Below, piece after piece: positions 35,986-44,559 of a stretch of 64,000 bases of DNA. The position numbers were made by a program, and so were the translations under genes. Where the stretch lies: the NCBI RefSeq assembly GCF_000194135.1, contig NC_015318.1, positions 1,308,501 to 1,372,500 of the forward strand. Reading direction: 5' to 3'. The stretch comes from Hippea maritima DSM 10411. GTDB lineage: Bacteria > Campylobacterota_A > Desulfurellia > Desulfurellales > Hippeaceae. How positions within the stretch are numbered: the stretch's first letter is position 1; every line of letters begins with the position of its first letter. The notes beneath the pieces were generated by a model. That model was given only the letters and a program-made list of their open reading frames with translations. It searched no databases and was not told the origin of the DNA.

Positions 35986-36531
35986 TTATTTGCTTGCAGC
36001 CTTGCCCATTTTTCTTCTGACATACTCGCCCTTGTAGCGAATTCCTTTACCCTTATATGGCTCTGGAGGCTTAATAGCCCTAATTTGACTTGCCACCAGT
36101 CCAACAAGCTGCTTATCTATACCTGAAACGGTGATCTCAATACCTCTTTTATCTGTCTCTACATTAACACCATCAGGTATGTTATAGATAACATCGTGTG
36201 AAAATCCTACAGTAAGCGTAAGCTTTTTACCTGAAACAGAAGCTTTATATCCAACACCTTCTATTTGTAAAACCTTACTAAAGCCCTGAGAAACGCCAAT
36301 AACAGCGTTATTAACAAGGCTTCTGTAAAGGCCGTGCATGGCTTTTGCATTTTTAGAATCACCTGTTGACTTTATATAAATAAACTTATCATCTTTTTCT
36401 ACTGCTACATATTGAGAATTAAAATATTGGCTCAACTGCCCCTTAGGGCCTTTAACGTTGATCTCTGACTCTCCTATCTTTACCTCTACCCCCGAAGGAA
36501 TAGGGATAGGCATTCTTCCTATCCTTGACAT
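35986..36531 (-). CDS. rplF: 50S ribosomal protein L6
   Basis: The 181-residue protein has two duplicated domains and the conserved C-terminal PEPYKGKGIRYKGEYVRRK. It begins MSRIGRMPIPIPSGV. L6 lies near the GTPase-associated centre, close to the EF-G and EF-Tu site. It follows rpsH by 13 bases. Confidence 0.97.
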   Translation of the reverse strand: MSRIGRMPIPIPSGVEVKIGESEINVKGPKGQLSQYFNSQYVAVEKDDKFIYIKSTGDSKNAKAMHGLYRSLVNNAVIGVSQGFSKVLQIEGVGYKASVSGKKLTLTVGFSHDVIYNIPDGVNVETDKRGIEITVSGIDKQLVGLVASQIRAIKPPEPYKGKGIRYKGEYVRRKMGKAASK

Positions 36532-36544
36532 TGCTACCTCCTAA

Positions 36545-36946
36545 TTAAAATACCTCACAGATGTATTCGCCGCCCACCCCAAGTTTCTTGGCTTCTTTAG
36601 TTGTTATAACACCTTTAGAGGTGGATATAATACCTATACCAAGCCCGTTCATAACAGGCTTTATATCATCGCTTGAGACATAGACTCTTCTTGAGGGTTT
36701 ACTCACCATCTTCATTAACATTATAGCAGGCTTTCTTTTGTTTTCGTCTGCATATTTCAAGAACACCCTTACAATGTTTCTATTACCTGCATCTTCCAAC
36801 CTTTTATAATCTTTAATAAAACCTTCTTCTTTAAGAATATTGCAAACATTTTCAACTAAGTTATTACTTGCAACATCTACATAATCGTGCTTAGCCTTTA
36901 GACCATTCCTTATCTTCGACAAGCAATCTGCTACCTTTTTACTCAT
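36545..36946 (-). CDS. rpsH: 30S ribosomal protein S8
   Basis: The 133-residue protein ends in the conserved GIISTSKGVITTKEAKKLGVGGEYICEVF type of segment, with the start region DCLSKIRNGLKAKHDYVDV. S8 binds the central domain of 16S rRNA and, in enterobacteria, represses the spc operon. Eight bases separate it from rpsN. Confidence 0.97.
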   Translation of the reverse strand: MSKKVADCLSKIRNGLKAKHDYVDVASNNLVENVCNILKEEGFIKDYKRLEDAGNRNIVRVFLKYADENKRKPAIMLMKMVSKPSRRVYVSSDDIKPVMNGLGIGIISTSKGVITTKEAKKLGVGGEYICEVF

Positions 36947-36953
36947 ACGCCAC

Positions 36954-37139
36954 CTACCAACTCGCCTTTTTTACACCTGGAATTTCACCTTTACCTGCCA
37001 AGGTTCTGAAACATACCCTACAGATGCCGAATTTCCTTATGTAACCCTTAGGCCTACCACAAATCTGGCATCTGTTGTGAGCCCTTACCTTGAACTTAGG
37101 GGGTCTTTTGGATTTTTCTATCATAGCTTTTCTCGCCAT
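36954..37139 (-). CDS. rpsN: 30S ribosomal protein S14, zinc-binding type Z
   Basis: The short 61-residue form carries two CxxC pairs ([10 protein letters not shown] and CRVCFR), the zinc-binding type. The long zinc-free type of enterobacteria is not seen. It starts [16 protein letters not shown] and ends KKASW as usual. It sits between rplE and rpsH. Confidence 0.97.
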   Translation of the reverse strand: MARKAMIEKSKRPPKFKVRAHNRCQICGRPKGYIRKFGICRVCFRTLAGKGEIPGVKKASW

Positions 37140-37156
37140 AGCTTCTCCTCTTCAAC

Positions 37157-37717
37157 TCAGTTTGTTTTTCTAAATGGCATGCCAAAGGCCTCAAGCAGGG
37201 CTTTGGCCTCTTTATCAGTCTCTGCCGTTGTAACAATCGTAACACTTAAACCGTGGATCTTCACAATCTTATCGTAATTAATCTCAGGGAAAATCAACTG
37301 TTCGGTTATACCAAGTGTGTAATTACCCCTGCCATCAAATCCCTTAAGCGGCACACCCCTGAAGTCTCTGATTCTTGGAATAGCAAAAGATATAAATCTA
37401 TCCAAGAATTCATAAGCCCTATCTCCACGCAGCGTAACTTTACAGCCTATAGGCATACCTTTTCTTAGTTTAAAATTAGCTATAGATTTTCTGGCCCTGG
37501 TAATTATACCCCTTTGGCCAGTAATTGTAGCAAGTTCATCCAATACAGACTCAAGAAGCTTAACATCATGCATCCCTTCAGCCAAACCCACATTGAGGAC
37601 AACTTTTTCTACTTTGGGCACTTGCATTACATTCTTATATGAAAACTCTTTCATTAGGCGAGGGATTATCTCTTCCTTGTAGATGGTCTTGAGCCTTGGC
37701 ACATACTTTTCAGCCAT
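37157..37717 (-). CDS. rplE: 50S ribosomal protein L5
   Basis: The 186-residue protein has [48 protein letters not shown] and [21 protein letters not shown]5 contacts 5S rRNA and the P-site tRNA. Position after rplX is standard. Confidence 0.97.
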   Translation of the reverse strand: MAEKYVPRLKTIYKEEIIPRLMKEFSYKNVMQVPKVEKVVLNVGLAEGMHDVKLLESVLDELATITGQRGIITRARKSIANFKLRKGMPIGCKVTLRGDRAYEFLDRFISFAIPRIRDFRGVPLKGFDGRGNYTLGITEQLIFPEINYDKIVKIHGLSVTIVTTAETDKEAKALLEAFGMPFRKTN

Positions 37718-37731
37718 TAAACTTCTCCTCC

Positions 37732-38052
37732 TTAGATTGTCTCACCGCATTTTTTACAATACCTGACCTTCTCGCCGCTCTCCAAAAACTTTACGCCAAT
37801 TCTGGTTGGCTTATTGCAATGAGGACAAACCAACATAACATTGGATATATGAATAGGGGCTTCTTTTTCTACTATTCCCCCTTTTGTTGTTTCGGATGCC
37901 TTAACATGTTTCTTGATCACATTAACACCCTCAACGATAACCCTATCTTTTTCGGGCACAAACGAAATAACATTGCCCTCTTTGCCTTTGTCCTTACCCG
38001 CAATTACCTTAACCTTATCACTCTTTTTCAATCTTGTTCTAATCCTTTTCAT
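37732..38052 (-). CDS. rplX: 50S ribosomal protein L24
   Basis: The 106-residue protein has a KOW motif ([17 protein letters not shown]) and a C-terminal pair of CxxC motifs ([11 protein letters not shown] and CKKCGETI) that probably bind zinc. L24 starts 50S assembly. Its start shares one base with the rplN stop. Confidence 0.96.
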   Translation of the reverse strand: MKRIRTRLKKSDKVKVIAGKDKGKEGNVISFVPEKDRVIVEGVNVIKKHVKASETTKGGIVEKEAPIHISNVMLVCPHCNKPTRIGVKFLESGEKVRYCKKCGETI

Positions 38053-38420
38053 TACAGCACCTCTGGAGCAAGCGATATGATTTTCATAAATTCTTTAGCC
38101 CTAAGCTCTCTAACAACAGGACCAAAGATTCTTGTGCCTATAGGCTCTTTTTGGTTATTAATTAAAACCGCTGCGTTTTCATCAAATTTTACATAGGTGC
38201 CATCAGGTCTTCTAAACTCTTTCTTTGTCCTTACAACCACAGCCTTAACCACATCACCCTTCTTTACTTTGCCATTTGGATCTGACTCTTTGACCGAAGC
38301 AACGATTATATCCCCAACCCTGGCATATCTCCTGCGGCTGCCGCCAAGCACCTTTATACACATTATCTTTTTGGCACCTGAGTTATCTGCCACCCTTAAT
38401 ACACTGTATGGCTGTATCAT
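38052..38420 (-). CDS. rplN: 50S ribosomal protein L14
   Basis: The 122-residue protein starts [19 protein letters not shown] and has [13 protein letters not shown] and the C-terminal [12 protein letters not shown]14 forms a bridge between subunits. It overlaps rpsQ by 4 bases and rplX by 1 base. Confidence 0.97.
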   Translation of the reverse strand: MIQPYSVLRVADNSGAKKIMCIKVLGGSRRRYARVGDIIVASVKESDPNGKVKKGDVVKAVVVRTKKEFRRPDGTYVKFDENAAVLINNQKEPIGTRIFGPVVRELRAKEFMKIISLAPEVL

Positions 38421-38680
38421 CGCTCATCTCCCAATCCTACATATTTCTCGGTGATTTCAAGCAATCTAAAGTGTTTATCCTTGGAAATAGGCCTGCACTC
38501 AATAAATTTAACTCTATCGCCTTTTCTGGCCTCGTTCTTTTCATCATGTACTTTAAACTTTTTTCTTCTTTTGATGTATTTATGGAACTTAGGATGCTCA
38601 ATTAAAGTTTCAACCTCAACTACGATGGTTTTGTCCATTTTATCACTTACAACGACACCTTCTTTTATTAACTTACTCAT
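38417..38680 (-). CDS. rpsQ: 30S ribosomal protein S17
   Basis: The 87-residue OB-fold protein has [35 protein letters not shown] and [14 protein letters not shown], all typical. S17 binds 16S rRNA helix 11. Both ends overlap neighbours by 4 bases (rpmC and rplN), suggesting coupled translation. Confidence 0.97.
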   Translation of the reverse strand: MSKLIKEGVVVSDKMDKTIVVEVETLIEHPKFHKYIKRRKKFKVHDEKNEARKGDRVKFIECRPISKDKHFRLLEITEKYVGLGDER

Positions 38681-38880
38681 GACTCTTCACCCTTCTTGAG
38701 TTTCTCGTTCTTAATGGTGAGAACCCTTGCCAAATCCTTGCGAAGGTTTCTTATCTTATGCGGATTATCCACCTGTTCAAGTCCTTTTCTCATATTGAGC
38801 TTAAATATTTCTTCCCTTAAGCGTTTTTCCTCATCATTAAGCTCATTTAAGCTCATATTTCTCAACTCTGCCGCTTTCAT
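38677..38880 (-). CDS. rpmC: 50S ribosomal protein L29
   Basis: The 67-residue coiled-coil protein ([25 protein letters not shown]) sits at the peptide exit and helps dock trigger factor and SRP. The ATG at 38880 overlaps the rplP stop as ATGA; a GTG two codons earlier is possible. Confidence 0.95.
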   Translation of the reverse strand: MKAAELRNMSLNELNDEEKRLREEIFKLNMRKGLEQVDNPHKIRNLRKDLARVLTIKNEKLKKGEES

Positions 38881-39299
38881 ACCCACTCACTCCGTTTGAC
38901 AAATTTCATTTCGATATTAAACTTGTTGGCTGCAAGTTGAAAAGCTTTTCTCGCAAGGTCCTCGCTTACGCCACCTACTTCATAAAGAATCCTGCCAGGT
39001 TTAACTACTGCAACCCACTTCTCAACAGAACCCTTACCTTTACCCATCCTTGTTTCAGCGGGTTTTTTGGTAAGTGGGAAATCAGGGAAAATCCTTATCC
39101 ATATCTTCCCTTGATGCTTTAAAACCCTATTAATAGCAATCCTTGCAGCCTCAATCTGTCTGTTTGTAACCTCACCTCTGCCAACAGCTTTCATGCCATA
39201 ATCACCAAAGGCAAGTTTAGTTCCCCTCTTAGCCGTTCCCCTTAAACCGTTTCTGTTTCTCTGATATTTCCTGTATTTTGTTCTCTTAGGCATTAACAT
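38877..39299 (-). CDS. rplP: 50S ribosomal protein L16
   Basis: The 140-residue protein starts [16 protein letters not shown] and has [29 protein letters not shown] and [11 protein letters not shown]16 organises the A-site region of the 50S subunit. It follows rpsC by 20 bases. Confidence 0.97.
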   Translation of the reverse strand: MLMPKRTKYRKYQRNRNGLRGTAKRGTKLAFGDYGMKAVGRGEVTNRQIEAARIAINRVLKHQGKIWIRIFPDFPLTKKPAETRMGKGKGSVEKWVAVVKPGRILYEVGGVSEDLARKAFQLAANKFNIEMKFVKRSEWV

Positions 39300-39319
39300 G
39301 GCTTTCTACCACCCTTTCC

Positions 39320-39949
39320 TTATTTTGGAGATACCATCCCGTTAAACACCCATACCTTGATGCCAATTACTCCTGCCTGGGTCAAGCTTTCAGCAAAACC
39401 GTAATCAATGTCTGCACGCAAAGTACTTAACGGAACTCTTCCTTCCTTAATCCACTCGGTACGGGCCATTTCGGCACCGCCAAGCTTACCAGAAATCTGA
39501 ATTTTAATACCCTTCGCACCTTTTTTCAAGGCCAAATAGGCAGCTCTTTTCATAACCCTTCTGTATGGCATCCTTTTTTCTATCTGAAGAGCTATGTTCT
39601 CAGCTACGAGTTGGGCGTCTTTTTCAGGAACGGATACATCTCTAACATTTATTGTCACATTAGAATCGGTTAATGTTTTTATATACTCTTTAAGCTTCTC
39701 AACCTCTGCACCTTTTCTGCCAATGATGATACCCGGCATAGCTGCGTATATATTAACGGTCATCTTATTTCTTTTTCTTTCTATCTCTATCTTGGAGATT
39801 CCGGCATAGTAAACCTTAGATTTTATAGCTTTCTTGATTTTCTGATCTTCTAAGAACTTATCCTTAAAATCCCTTTCTGCATACCACCTTGATGTCCAAG
39901 TTTTTGTTATGCCTAATCTTAAACCGATCGGGTTTACCTTCTGACCCAA
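39320..39949 (-). CDS. rpsC: 30S ribosomal protein S3
   Basis: The 209-residue protein begins MGQKVNPIGLRLGIT and has a type II KH domain with the GRKG loop (PGIIIGRKGAEV) and a C-terminal domain with GAKGIKIQISGKLGGAEMAR. S3 lines the mRNA entry tunnel and has helicase activity with S4 and S5. Confidence 0.97.
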   Translation of the reverse strand: MGQKVNPIGLRLGITKTWTSRWYAERDFKDKFLEDQKIKKAIKSKVYYAGISKIEIERKRNKMTVNIYAAMPGIIIGRKGAEVEKLKEYIKTLTDSNVTINVRDVSVPEKDAQLVAENIALQIEKRMPYRRVMKRAAYLALKKGAKGIKIQISGKLGGAEMARTEWIKEGRVPLSTLRADIDYGFAESLTQAGVIGIKVWVFNGMVSPK

Positions 39950-39959
39950 AACCCACCTC

Positions 39960-40286
39960 CTATTTGCCTATAATAACAGTAATATTGCTTGTTCTTTTTA
40001 TAATTCTTCCTGCCCTACCCATAGCCCTTGCTCTATACCTTTTCATCCTTATACCATCGTCTGCTGTTACGTTTTTAACCTTGAAACTATCTACATCCAT
40101 ACCTTGCTCAAGCGCATTTGCAACTGCAGACTCAAGTAACTTTTTTAAGATAAAAGATGCCTTTCTATTGGAATATTTAAGTAAAACCAAAGCCTCATCT
40201 ACACTTTTACCCTTAACAAGGCTTATAACCTCTCTAACCTTTATAGGTGATATCTTTGCACTCCTTAAAAATGCTCTTGCTTCCAT
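39960..40286 (-). CDS. rplV: 50S ribosomal protein L22
   Basis: The 108-residue protein has SPIKVREVISLVKGKSVDEAL and the extended hairpin DDGIRMKRYRARAMGRAGRI that narrows the exit tunnel, a site of macrolide resistance mutations. It lies between rpsS and rpsC. Confidence 0.97.
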   Translation of the reverse strand: MEARAFLRSAKISPIKVREVISLVKGKSVDEALVLLKYSNRKASFILKKLLESAVANALEQGMDVDSFKVKNVTADDGIRMKRYRARAMGRAGRIIKRTSNITVIIGK

Positions 40287-40299
40287 AACTCACCAACCC

Positions 40300-40581
40300 T
40301 TATTTACCTATTTTCTTTTGAACCACACCTTTATGGCCCTTGAATGTTCTTGTAGGAACAAATTCTCCGAGTTTATATCCCACCATATTCTCAGTCACAT
40401 ACACAGGCACAAACTTTTTACCGTTGTGAACGGCAAAGGTAAAGCCAACAAACTCAGGTATAATGGTGCTCCTCCTGGACCATGTTTTTATCATAGTTTT
40501 TTTGCCCGAGGCCTTCATTTTCTCGGCTTTCTTTATCAACTTCTCGTCAACAAAAGGCCCTTTTTTCAGACTCCTTGGCAT
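40300..40581 (-). CDS. rpsS: 30S ribosomal protein S19
   Basis: The 93-residue protein begins [18 protein letters not shown] and has [28 protein letters not shown] and [12 protein letters not shown]19 binds the 30S head near the A site. Confidence 0.97.
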   Translation of the reverse strand: MPRSLKKGPFVDEKLIKKAEKMKASGKKTMIKTWSRRSTIIPEFVGFTFAVHNGKKFVPVYVTENMVGYKLGEFVPTRTFKGHKGVVQKKIGK

Positions 40582-40593
40582 AAACTAAGCCTC

Positions 40594-41421
40594 CTATTTT
40601 TTCTTTCTTCTTGTAACAATGAACTTATCGGTTCTCTTATTGCGGCGTGTCTTATAACCCTTAGTAGGCACACCCCACGGTGTAACCGGAGTTCCACCTG
40701 TTCCCGTTTTACCTTCACCACCACCATGTGGATGGTCTATTGGGTTCATAGCAACACCCCTAACCTGAGGCCTGAAACCTTTATGCCTCATCCTACCAGC
40801 TTTACCCCAATTTATATTGGAGTGATCCGTATTACCAACCTGGCCAACAGTGGCATAACACTCAACGTTTATAAGCCTCATCTCTCCACTTGGAAGCCTT
40901 ACATGGGCGTATTTACCCTCTTTCGCCATAATTTGAGCCATAGCTCCAGCACTTCTTACAAGCTGCGCCCCTGCTTTTGGTTTTAATTCAATATTATGGA
41001 CTATTGTACCCACAGGTATTTTCTTTATCGGCAGGGCATTGCCCACTTTGATTTCCACATTCTCACCCGCTTCAACAACATCGCCAACCTTCAAACCCAG
41101 AGGGGCAAGAATATATCTCTTCTCTCCATCTCTGTAAGCCAATAGCGCTATCCTTGCGCTCCTGTTCGGATCGTACTCTATCGCTTTAACAGTAGCTGGT
41201 ATACCTCTTTTGTCCCTTTTGAAATCTATAATTCTGTAAAACCTTTTGACCCTTCCGCCTCTGCCTCTTACACTTACATGGCCAGATGAGTCTCTACCTG
41301 CATGATACTTCAAAACCTTTATCAAGGATTTTTCGGGTTTTTTCTTTGTTATTTCGCTAAAGTCGGAAACGCTCGCAAATCTCAAACCGTTCGTTACAGG
41401 TTTGTAAACCTTGATACCCAT
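40594..41421 (-). CDS. rplB: 50S ribosomal protein L2
   Basis: The 275-residue protein has the RNA-binding N-terminal domain ([19 protein letters not shown]) and the C-terminal loop [15 protein letters not shown], containing the conserved histidine near the peptidyl-transferase centre. Length is normal. Confidence 0.98.
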   Translation of the reverse strand: MGIKVYKPVTNGLRFASVSDFSEITKKKPEKSLIKVLKYHAGRDSSGHVSVRGRGGRVKRFYRIIDFKRDKRGIPATVKAIEYDPNRSARIALLAYRDGEKRYILAPLGLKVGDVVEAGENVEIKVGNALPIKKIPVGTIVHNIELKPKAGAQLVRSAGAMAQIMAKEGKYAHVRLPSGEMRLINVECYATVGQVGNTDHSNINWGKAGRMRHKGFRPQVRGVAMNPIDHPHGGGEGKTGTGGTPVTPWGVPTKGYKTRRNKRTDKFIVTRRKKK

Positions 41422-41436
41422 GGCTTAACCTCTTTC

Positions 41437-41712
41437 TTAAAGTTCCTTCAAAGTTTGACCTTCTTTGAGTGTAACAATAGCCTTCTTATATGAAGGCCTC
41501 TTACCCTTTATACCTCTAAATACTTTTGTCTTTCCCTTTACATTTAATATGTTTACCTTATCCACCTCTACGCCAAATAACTCTTCAACAGCTTTCTTCA
41601 CCTCGGTCTTATTGGCCTTCCTATCAACAACAAAAACGTATTTGTTTTCTTCCTGAGCTATAAAAGCCTTTTCAGAAATCACCCTCTCTTTTAAAACACT
41701 CCACTTATCCAT
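41437..41712 (-). CDS. rplW: 50S ribosomal protein L23
   Basis: The 91-residue protein has VISEKAF, KYVFVVDRKANKTEVKKAVEELFGV and VNILNVKGK. L23 is the docking site for trigger factor and SRP at the exit tunnel. It overlaps rplD by 8 bases. Confidence 0.96.
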   Translation of the reverse strand: MDKWSVLKERVISEKAFIAQEENKYVFVVDRKANKTEVKKAVEELFGVEVDKVNILNVKGKTKVFRGIKGKRPSYKKAIVTLKEGQTLKEL

Positions 41713-42328
41713 TGGCGATTCTCCCGTTTAATTTCTCAACAACTGTTTTGGGGATAATAATATTTTGAAACCTCAAAACATCGTATGTGTTAAGTGTATC
41801 GATGTTTCTAACCTCTACACCTTTAATATTTCTTAAAGAAAGGTAAGCATTCTCCATGCCTTTTTCAAGAACAAACAGGGCTTTCTTCAAATTCAAATTT
41901 TTAACTATTTCGTAAGCGTCCCTTGTCTTTGGTTTTTCAAAACTCAAATCATCTATAACGATAAGTTTGCCCTCTTCAATCCTCTGGGCTAATGCTTCTA
42001 TAAAAGCCACTCTCTTCTCTTTCTTATTCATTTTAAGCTCGTAATCCCTCGGTTTGGGCCCAAAAATAACACCACCGCCGACCCACAAAGGAGACCTAAT
42101 AGAGCCTGCTCTCGCCCTACCTGTTCCTTTTTGCCTCCAAGGTTTCTTTCCACCACCAGATACCTCACCCCTTGTTTTAGTACTGGCGGTACCTTGTCTT
42201 GCGTTCATTAACATTGCCCTAACAACCCTATTGAACAGAACCCCTTTATTTTTCACCTCTTTAGGTTGAATGTTTATCTCAACCTCGCCAACGGCTTGAT
42301 TCTTTTTATCTACAACCTTCACCTTCAT
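41705..42328 (-). CDS. rplD: 50S ribosomal protein L4
   Basis: The 207-residue protein has RQGTASTKTRGEVSGGGKKPWRQKGTGRARAGSIRSP, the long loop that reaches the exit tunnel. In gammaproteobacteria L4 also represses the S10 operon through a leader; no such leader exists upstream of rpsJ here. It lies 3 bases after rplC. Confidence 0.97.
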   Translation of the reverse strand: MKVKVVDKKNQAVGEVEINIQPKEVKNKGVLFNRVVRAMLMNARQGTASTKTRGEVSGGGKKPWRQKGTGRARAGSIRSPLWVGGGVIFGPKPRDYELKMNKKEKRVAFIEALAQRIEEGKLIVIDDLSFEKPKTRDAYEIVKNLNLKKALFVLEKGMENAYLSLRNIKGVEVRNIDTLNTYDVLRFQNIIIPKTVVEKLNGRIANG

Positions 42329-42331
42329 CTT

Positions 42332-42952
42332 TTAGTTCCCCTTCTTAATAATATTAACATAGCTGCCCTTAGAACCAGGAACCGCACCCTTAATAGCTAT
42401 AAGCTTTTTCTCTGGATCCACAAATACAACTTCAAGGTTTTTGATTGTAACCCTCTCATTACCATAATGACCAGGCATCTTTCTGCCTTTTACAACCCTT
42501 CCAGGGAATTCGCAGTTTCCGATTGAACCTACTCTCCTATTAAACATAGAACCATGTCCATCTGGACCACCTGCGAAGTTATGCCTCTTCATTACACCTG
42601 AAAAGCCCCTTCCCTTGGTGTGACCTATAACATCAACTATCTCGCCTTTCTGGAATATATCTACTTTTACCTCACCTTTAACCTCAAAAGAATCAACATC
42701 ATCAACTCTAAATTCCTTAAGTATCTTTTTTGGTGATACACCAACCTTCTTATAAACACCCAATAGAGGCTTTGTAACCCTTTTTTCCTTGGTGTCTATA
42801 AAACCCACTTGAATAGCGTTATAGCCGTCCTTTTCTTTTGTCTTAATATCGGTTATAACACCTTCTTGCGCCTCTAAAACTGTAACAGGAATAGCTTTAC
42901 CCTCTACATAAAGCTGCGTCATCCCCAATTTCTTAGCAATTAAACCTAACAT
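42332..42952 (-). CDS. rplC: 50S ribosomal protein L3
   Basis: The 206-residue protein starts MLGLIAKKLGMTQLYVEG and has GHTKGRGFSGVMKRHNFAGGPDGHGS and PGHYGNERVTIKNL. L3 starts assembly of the 50S subunit and reaches the peptidyl-transferase centre. An 83-base gap with a strong hairpin separates it from rpsJ. Confidence 0.97.
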   Translation of the reverse strand: MLGLIAKKLGMTQLYVEGKAIPVTVLEAQEGVITDIKTKEKDGYNAIQVGFIDTKEKRVTKPLLGVYKKVGVSPKKILKEFRVDDVDSFEVKGEVKVDIFQKGEIVDVIGHTKGRGFSGVMKRHNFAGGPDGHGSMFNRRVGSIGNCEFPGRVVKGRKMPGHYGNERVTIKNLEVVFVDPEKKLIAIKGAVPGSKGSYVNIIKKGN

Positions 42953-42992
42953 CTATCTCACTCCCACAACAAGTTTATTAAAAGAAACAGAG

Positions 42993-43016
42993 GAACCCGC
43001 CTGCTTTGGCGGGTTC
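42993..43016 (-). promoter_or_regulatory. strong hairpin between rpsJ and rplC, possible attenuator or RNA-processing site
   Basis: GAACCCGCC (42993-43001) and GGCGGGTTC (43008-43016) form a perfect 9-bp, GC-rich stem with a 6-base loop. On the minus strand it is followed by a pyrimidine-rich but interrupted run (CTCTGTTTCTTTT), so it is not a classic terminator. On the plus strand TTATTTCCATTTTTT follows. It is one of the few sizeable gaps in the superoperon and lies in front of rplC. Confidence 0.6.
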
Positions 43017-43035
43017 TTATTTCCATTTTTTATGT

Positions 43036-43347
43036 CTATTGTAGTTTTACTTCGATATCCACACCTGCTGGTAGATTTACTTTCATCAACGCATCAACCG
43101 TCTGTTGACTTGCCTGAACAATATCCAGCAACCTCTTATGAACCCTAATCTCAAACTGTTCCCTCGATTTCTTGTTAACATGGGGAGATCTCAATACCGT
43201 ATACCTGGATATTCTTGTAGGCAACGGTATAGGTCCTTTGACCTTAGCGCCTGTCTTTTTGACCATATCTATTATATCTTTGACAGAGCTATCAAGAAGG
43301 TCGCTCTCAAAGGACTTCAATTTCAGCCTTATCTTCTGCTGCTCCAT
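43036..43347 (-). CDS. rpsJ: 30S ribosomal protein S10
   Basis: The protein of 103 residues from ATG 43347 has [41 protein letters not shown] and [11 protein letters not shown]10 also serves as NusE in antitermination with NusB and NusG. AGAGGG lies 8 bases before this ATG; a GTG three codons earlier is an alternative. It follows tuf by only 13 bases. Confidence 0.95.
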   Translation of the reverse strand: MEQQKIRLKLKSFESDLLDSSVKDIIDMVKKTGAKVKGPIPLPTRISRYTVLRSPHVNKKSREQFEIRVHKRLLDIVQASQQTVDALMKVNLPAGVDIEVKLQ

Positions 43348-43358
43348 AGCTACCACCC

Positions 43359-44559
43359 TCTTACTCCAATATCTCCGTTATTACACCAGCACCAACTGTC
43401 TTGCCACCTTCCCTGATAGCAAAGCGTGTCTCTTTTTCTAAAGCAACAGGTGCAATGAGTTCAACTGTAAGTTCTACATTATCTCCTGGCATAACCATTT
43501 CAACGCCTTCTGGTAGGTGGACTGTTCCTGTAACATCTGTCGTTCTTATGTAAAACTGAGGTCTGTAACCCTCAAAGAATGGAGTATGTCTTCCACCTTC
43601 ATCTTTGGTGAGAACATAGACCTGAGCTTTAAACTTCTTGTGAGGTGTGATGGAACCAGGTTTGGCTAAAACCATTCCTCTTTCAACTTCCTCTTTTTTG
43701 ATACCCCTTAGAAGAACTCCAACGTTATCACCAGCTATTGCCTCATCAAGAATCTTTCTGAACATCTCAAGGGATGTAGCAACGGTCTTCCTTGTCTCAC
43801 CGAAGCCTACTATCTCTATCTCCTCACCAGGCTTTAGAACACCTCTTTCAACCCTACCTGTAACAACAGTTCCTCTTCCTGAGATGGAGAAGATATCCTC
43901 TATTGGCATCAAGAACGGTTTATCTGCCTCTCTCTGTGGTGTTGGAATATATTCATCAACTGCATCCATTAGCTCTTCGATAGCCTTCTTTGCCTCTGGG
44001 TCTCCCTCTAAAGCTTTAAGAGCAGAGCCTCTAATTACTGGAACATCATCACCTGGGAAGTCATATTTAGATAGAAGCTCTCTAACCTCCATCTCAACAA
44101 GATCAATAAGCTCTGGGTCGTCAACCATATCTGTTTTATTTAGGAATACTACGATGTATGGAACATTAACCTGCCTTGCAAGAAGTATATGCTCTCTTGT
44201 CTGTGGCATTGGACCATCTGCTGCAGAAACAACAAGTATAGCACCATCCATCTGGGCAGCACCTGTAATCATGTTCTTGATGTAGTCAGCATGCCCTGGG
44301 CAGTCAACGTGAGCGTAATGTCTTTTATCTGTTTCATACTCAACGTGAGCTGTGTTGATTGTAACACCTCTTTCCCTTTCCTCTGGTGCATTATCAATTT
44401 CGTTGTAGTCCTTAAACTCTGCTTTACCCTTCTCTGCAAGAACCTTTGTGATAGCTGCAGTTAGAGTAGTCTTACCATGGTCAACGTGTCCAATAGTACC
44501 GATGTTAACATGGGGTTTTGAGCGGACATATTTTTCTTTTGCCATAAGAGCCTCCTTAA
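43359..44559 (-). repeat. 1.2-kb tuf direct repeat, copy 1
   Basis: This segment matches 59470-60670 with a constant offset of 16,111 bases. Identity covers the whole tuf gene, two bases past the stop and 14 bases upstream with the AGGAGGC ribosome-binding site, and ends abruptly at both sides. Translations in other frames are also identical, so the match is at nucleotide level. This is the mark of gene conversion. Confidence 0.93.
43361..44545 (-). CDS. tuf: elongation factor Tu, copy in the str/S10 cluster
   Basis: EF-Tu carries aminoacyl-tRNA to the ribosome as a GTPase. The 394-residue protein has G1 GHVDHGKT, G3 DCPGH, G4 NKTD and the G2 RGVTI. Domains 2 and 3 are complete, and it ends GVITEILE. 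It is the same, base for base as far as I compared, as the copy at 59472-60656. It follows fusA by 10 bases. Confidence 0.98.
   Translation of the reverse strand: MAKEKYVRSKPHVNIGTIGHVDHGKTTLTAAITKVLAEKGKAEFKDYNEIDNAPEERERGVTINTAHVEYETDKRHYAHVDCPGHADYIKNMITGAAQMDGAILVVSAADGPMPQTREHILLARQVNVPYIVVFLNKTDMVDDPELIDLVEMEVRELLSKYDFPGDDVPVIRGSALKALEGDPEAKKAIEELMDAVDEYIPTPQREADKPFLMPIEDIFSISGRGTVVTGRVERGVLKPGEEIEIVGFGETRKTVATSLEMFRKILDEAIAGDNVGVLLRGIKKEEVERGMVLAKPGSITPHKKFKAQVYVLTKDEGGRHTPFFEGYRPQFYIRTTDVTGTVHLPEGVEMVMPGDNVELTVELIAPVALEKETRFAIREGGKTVGAGVITEILE

Noticed and set aside
39889..40986. 365-codon plus-strand frame opposite rpsC, rplV, rpsS and rplB
   Set aside because: It lies fully antisense to four certain ribosomal protein genes, has low-complexity composition and no ribosome-binding site.
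43647..44464. Plus-strand frames of 212 and 91 codons opposite tuf, repeated at 59758-60575
   Set aside because: They are antisense to the highly conserved EF-Tu gene and identical only because tuf itself is duplicated.
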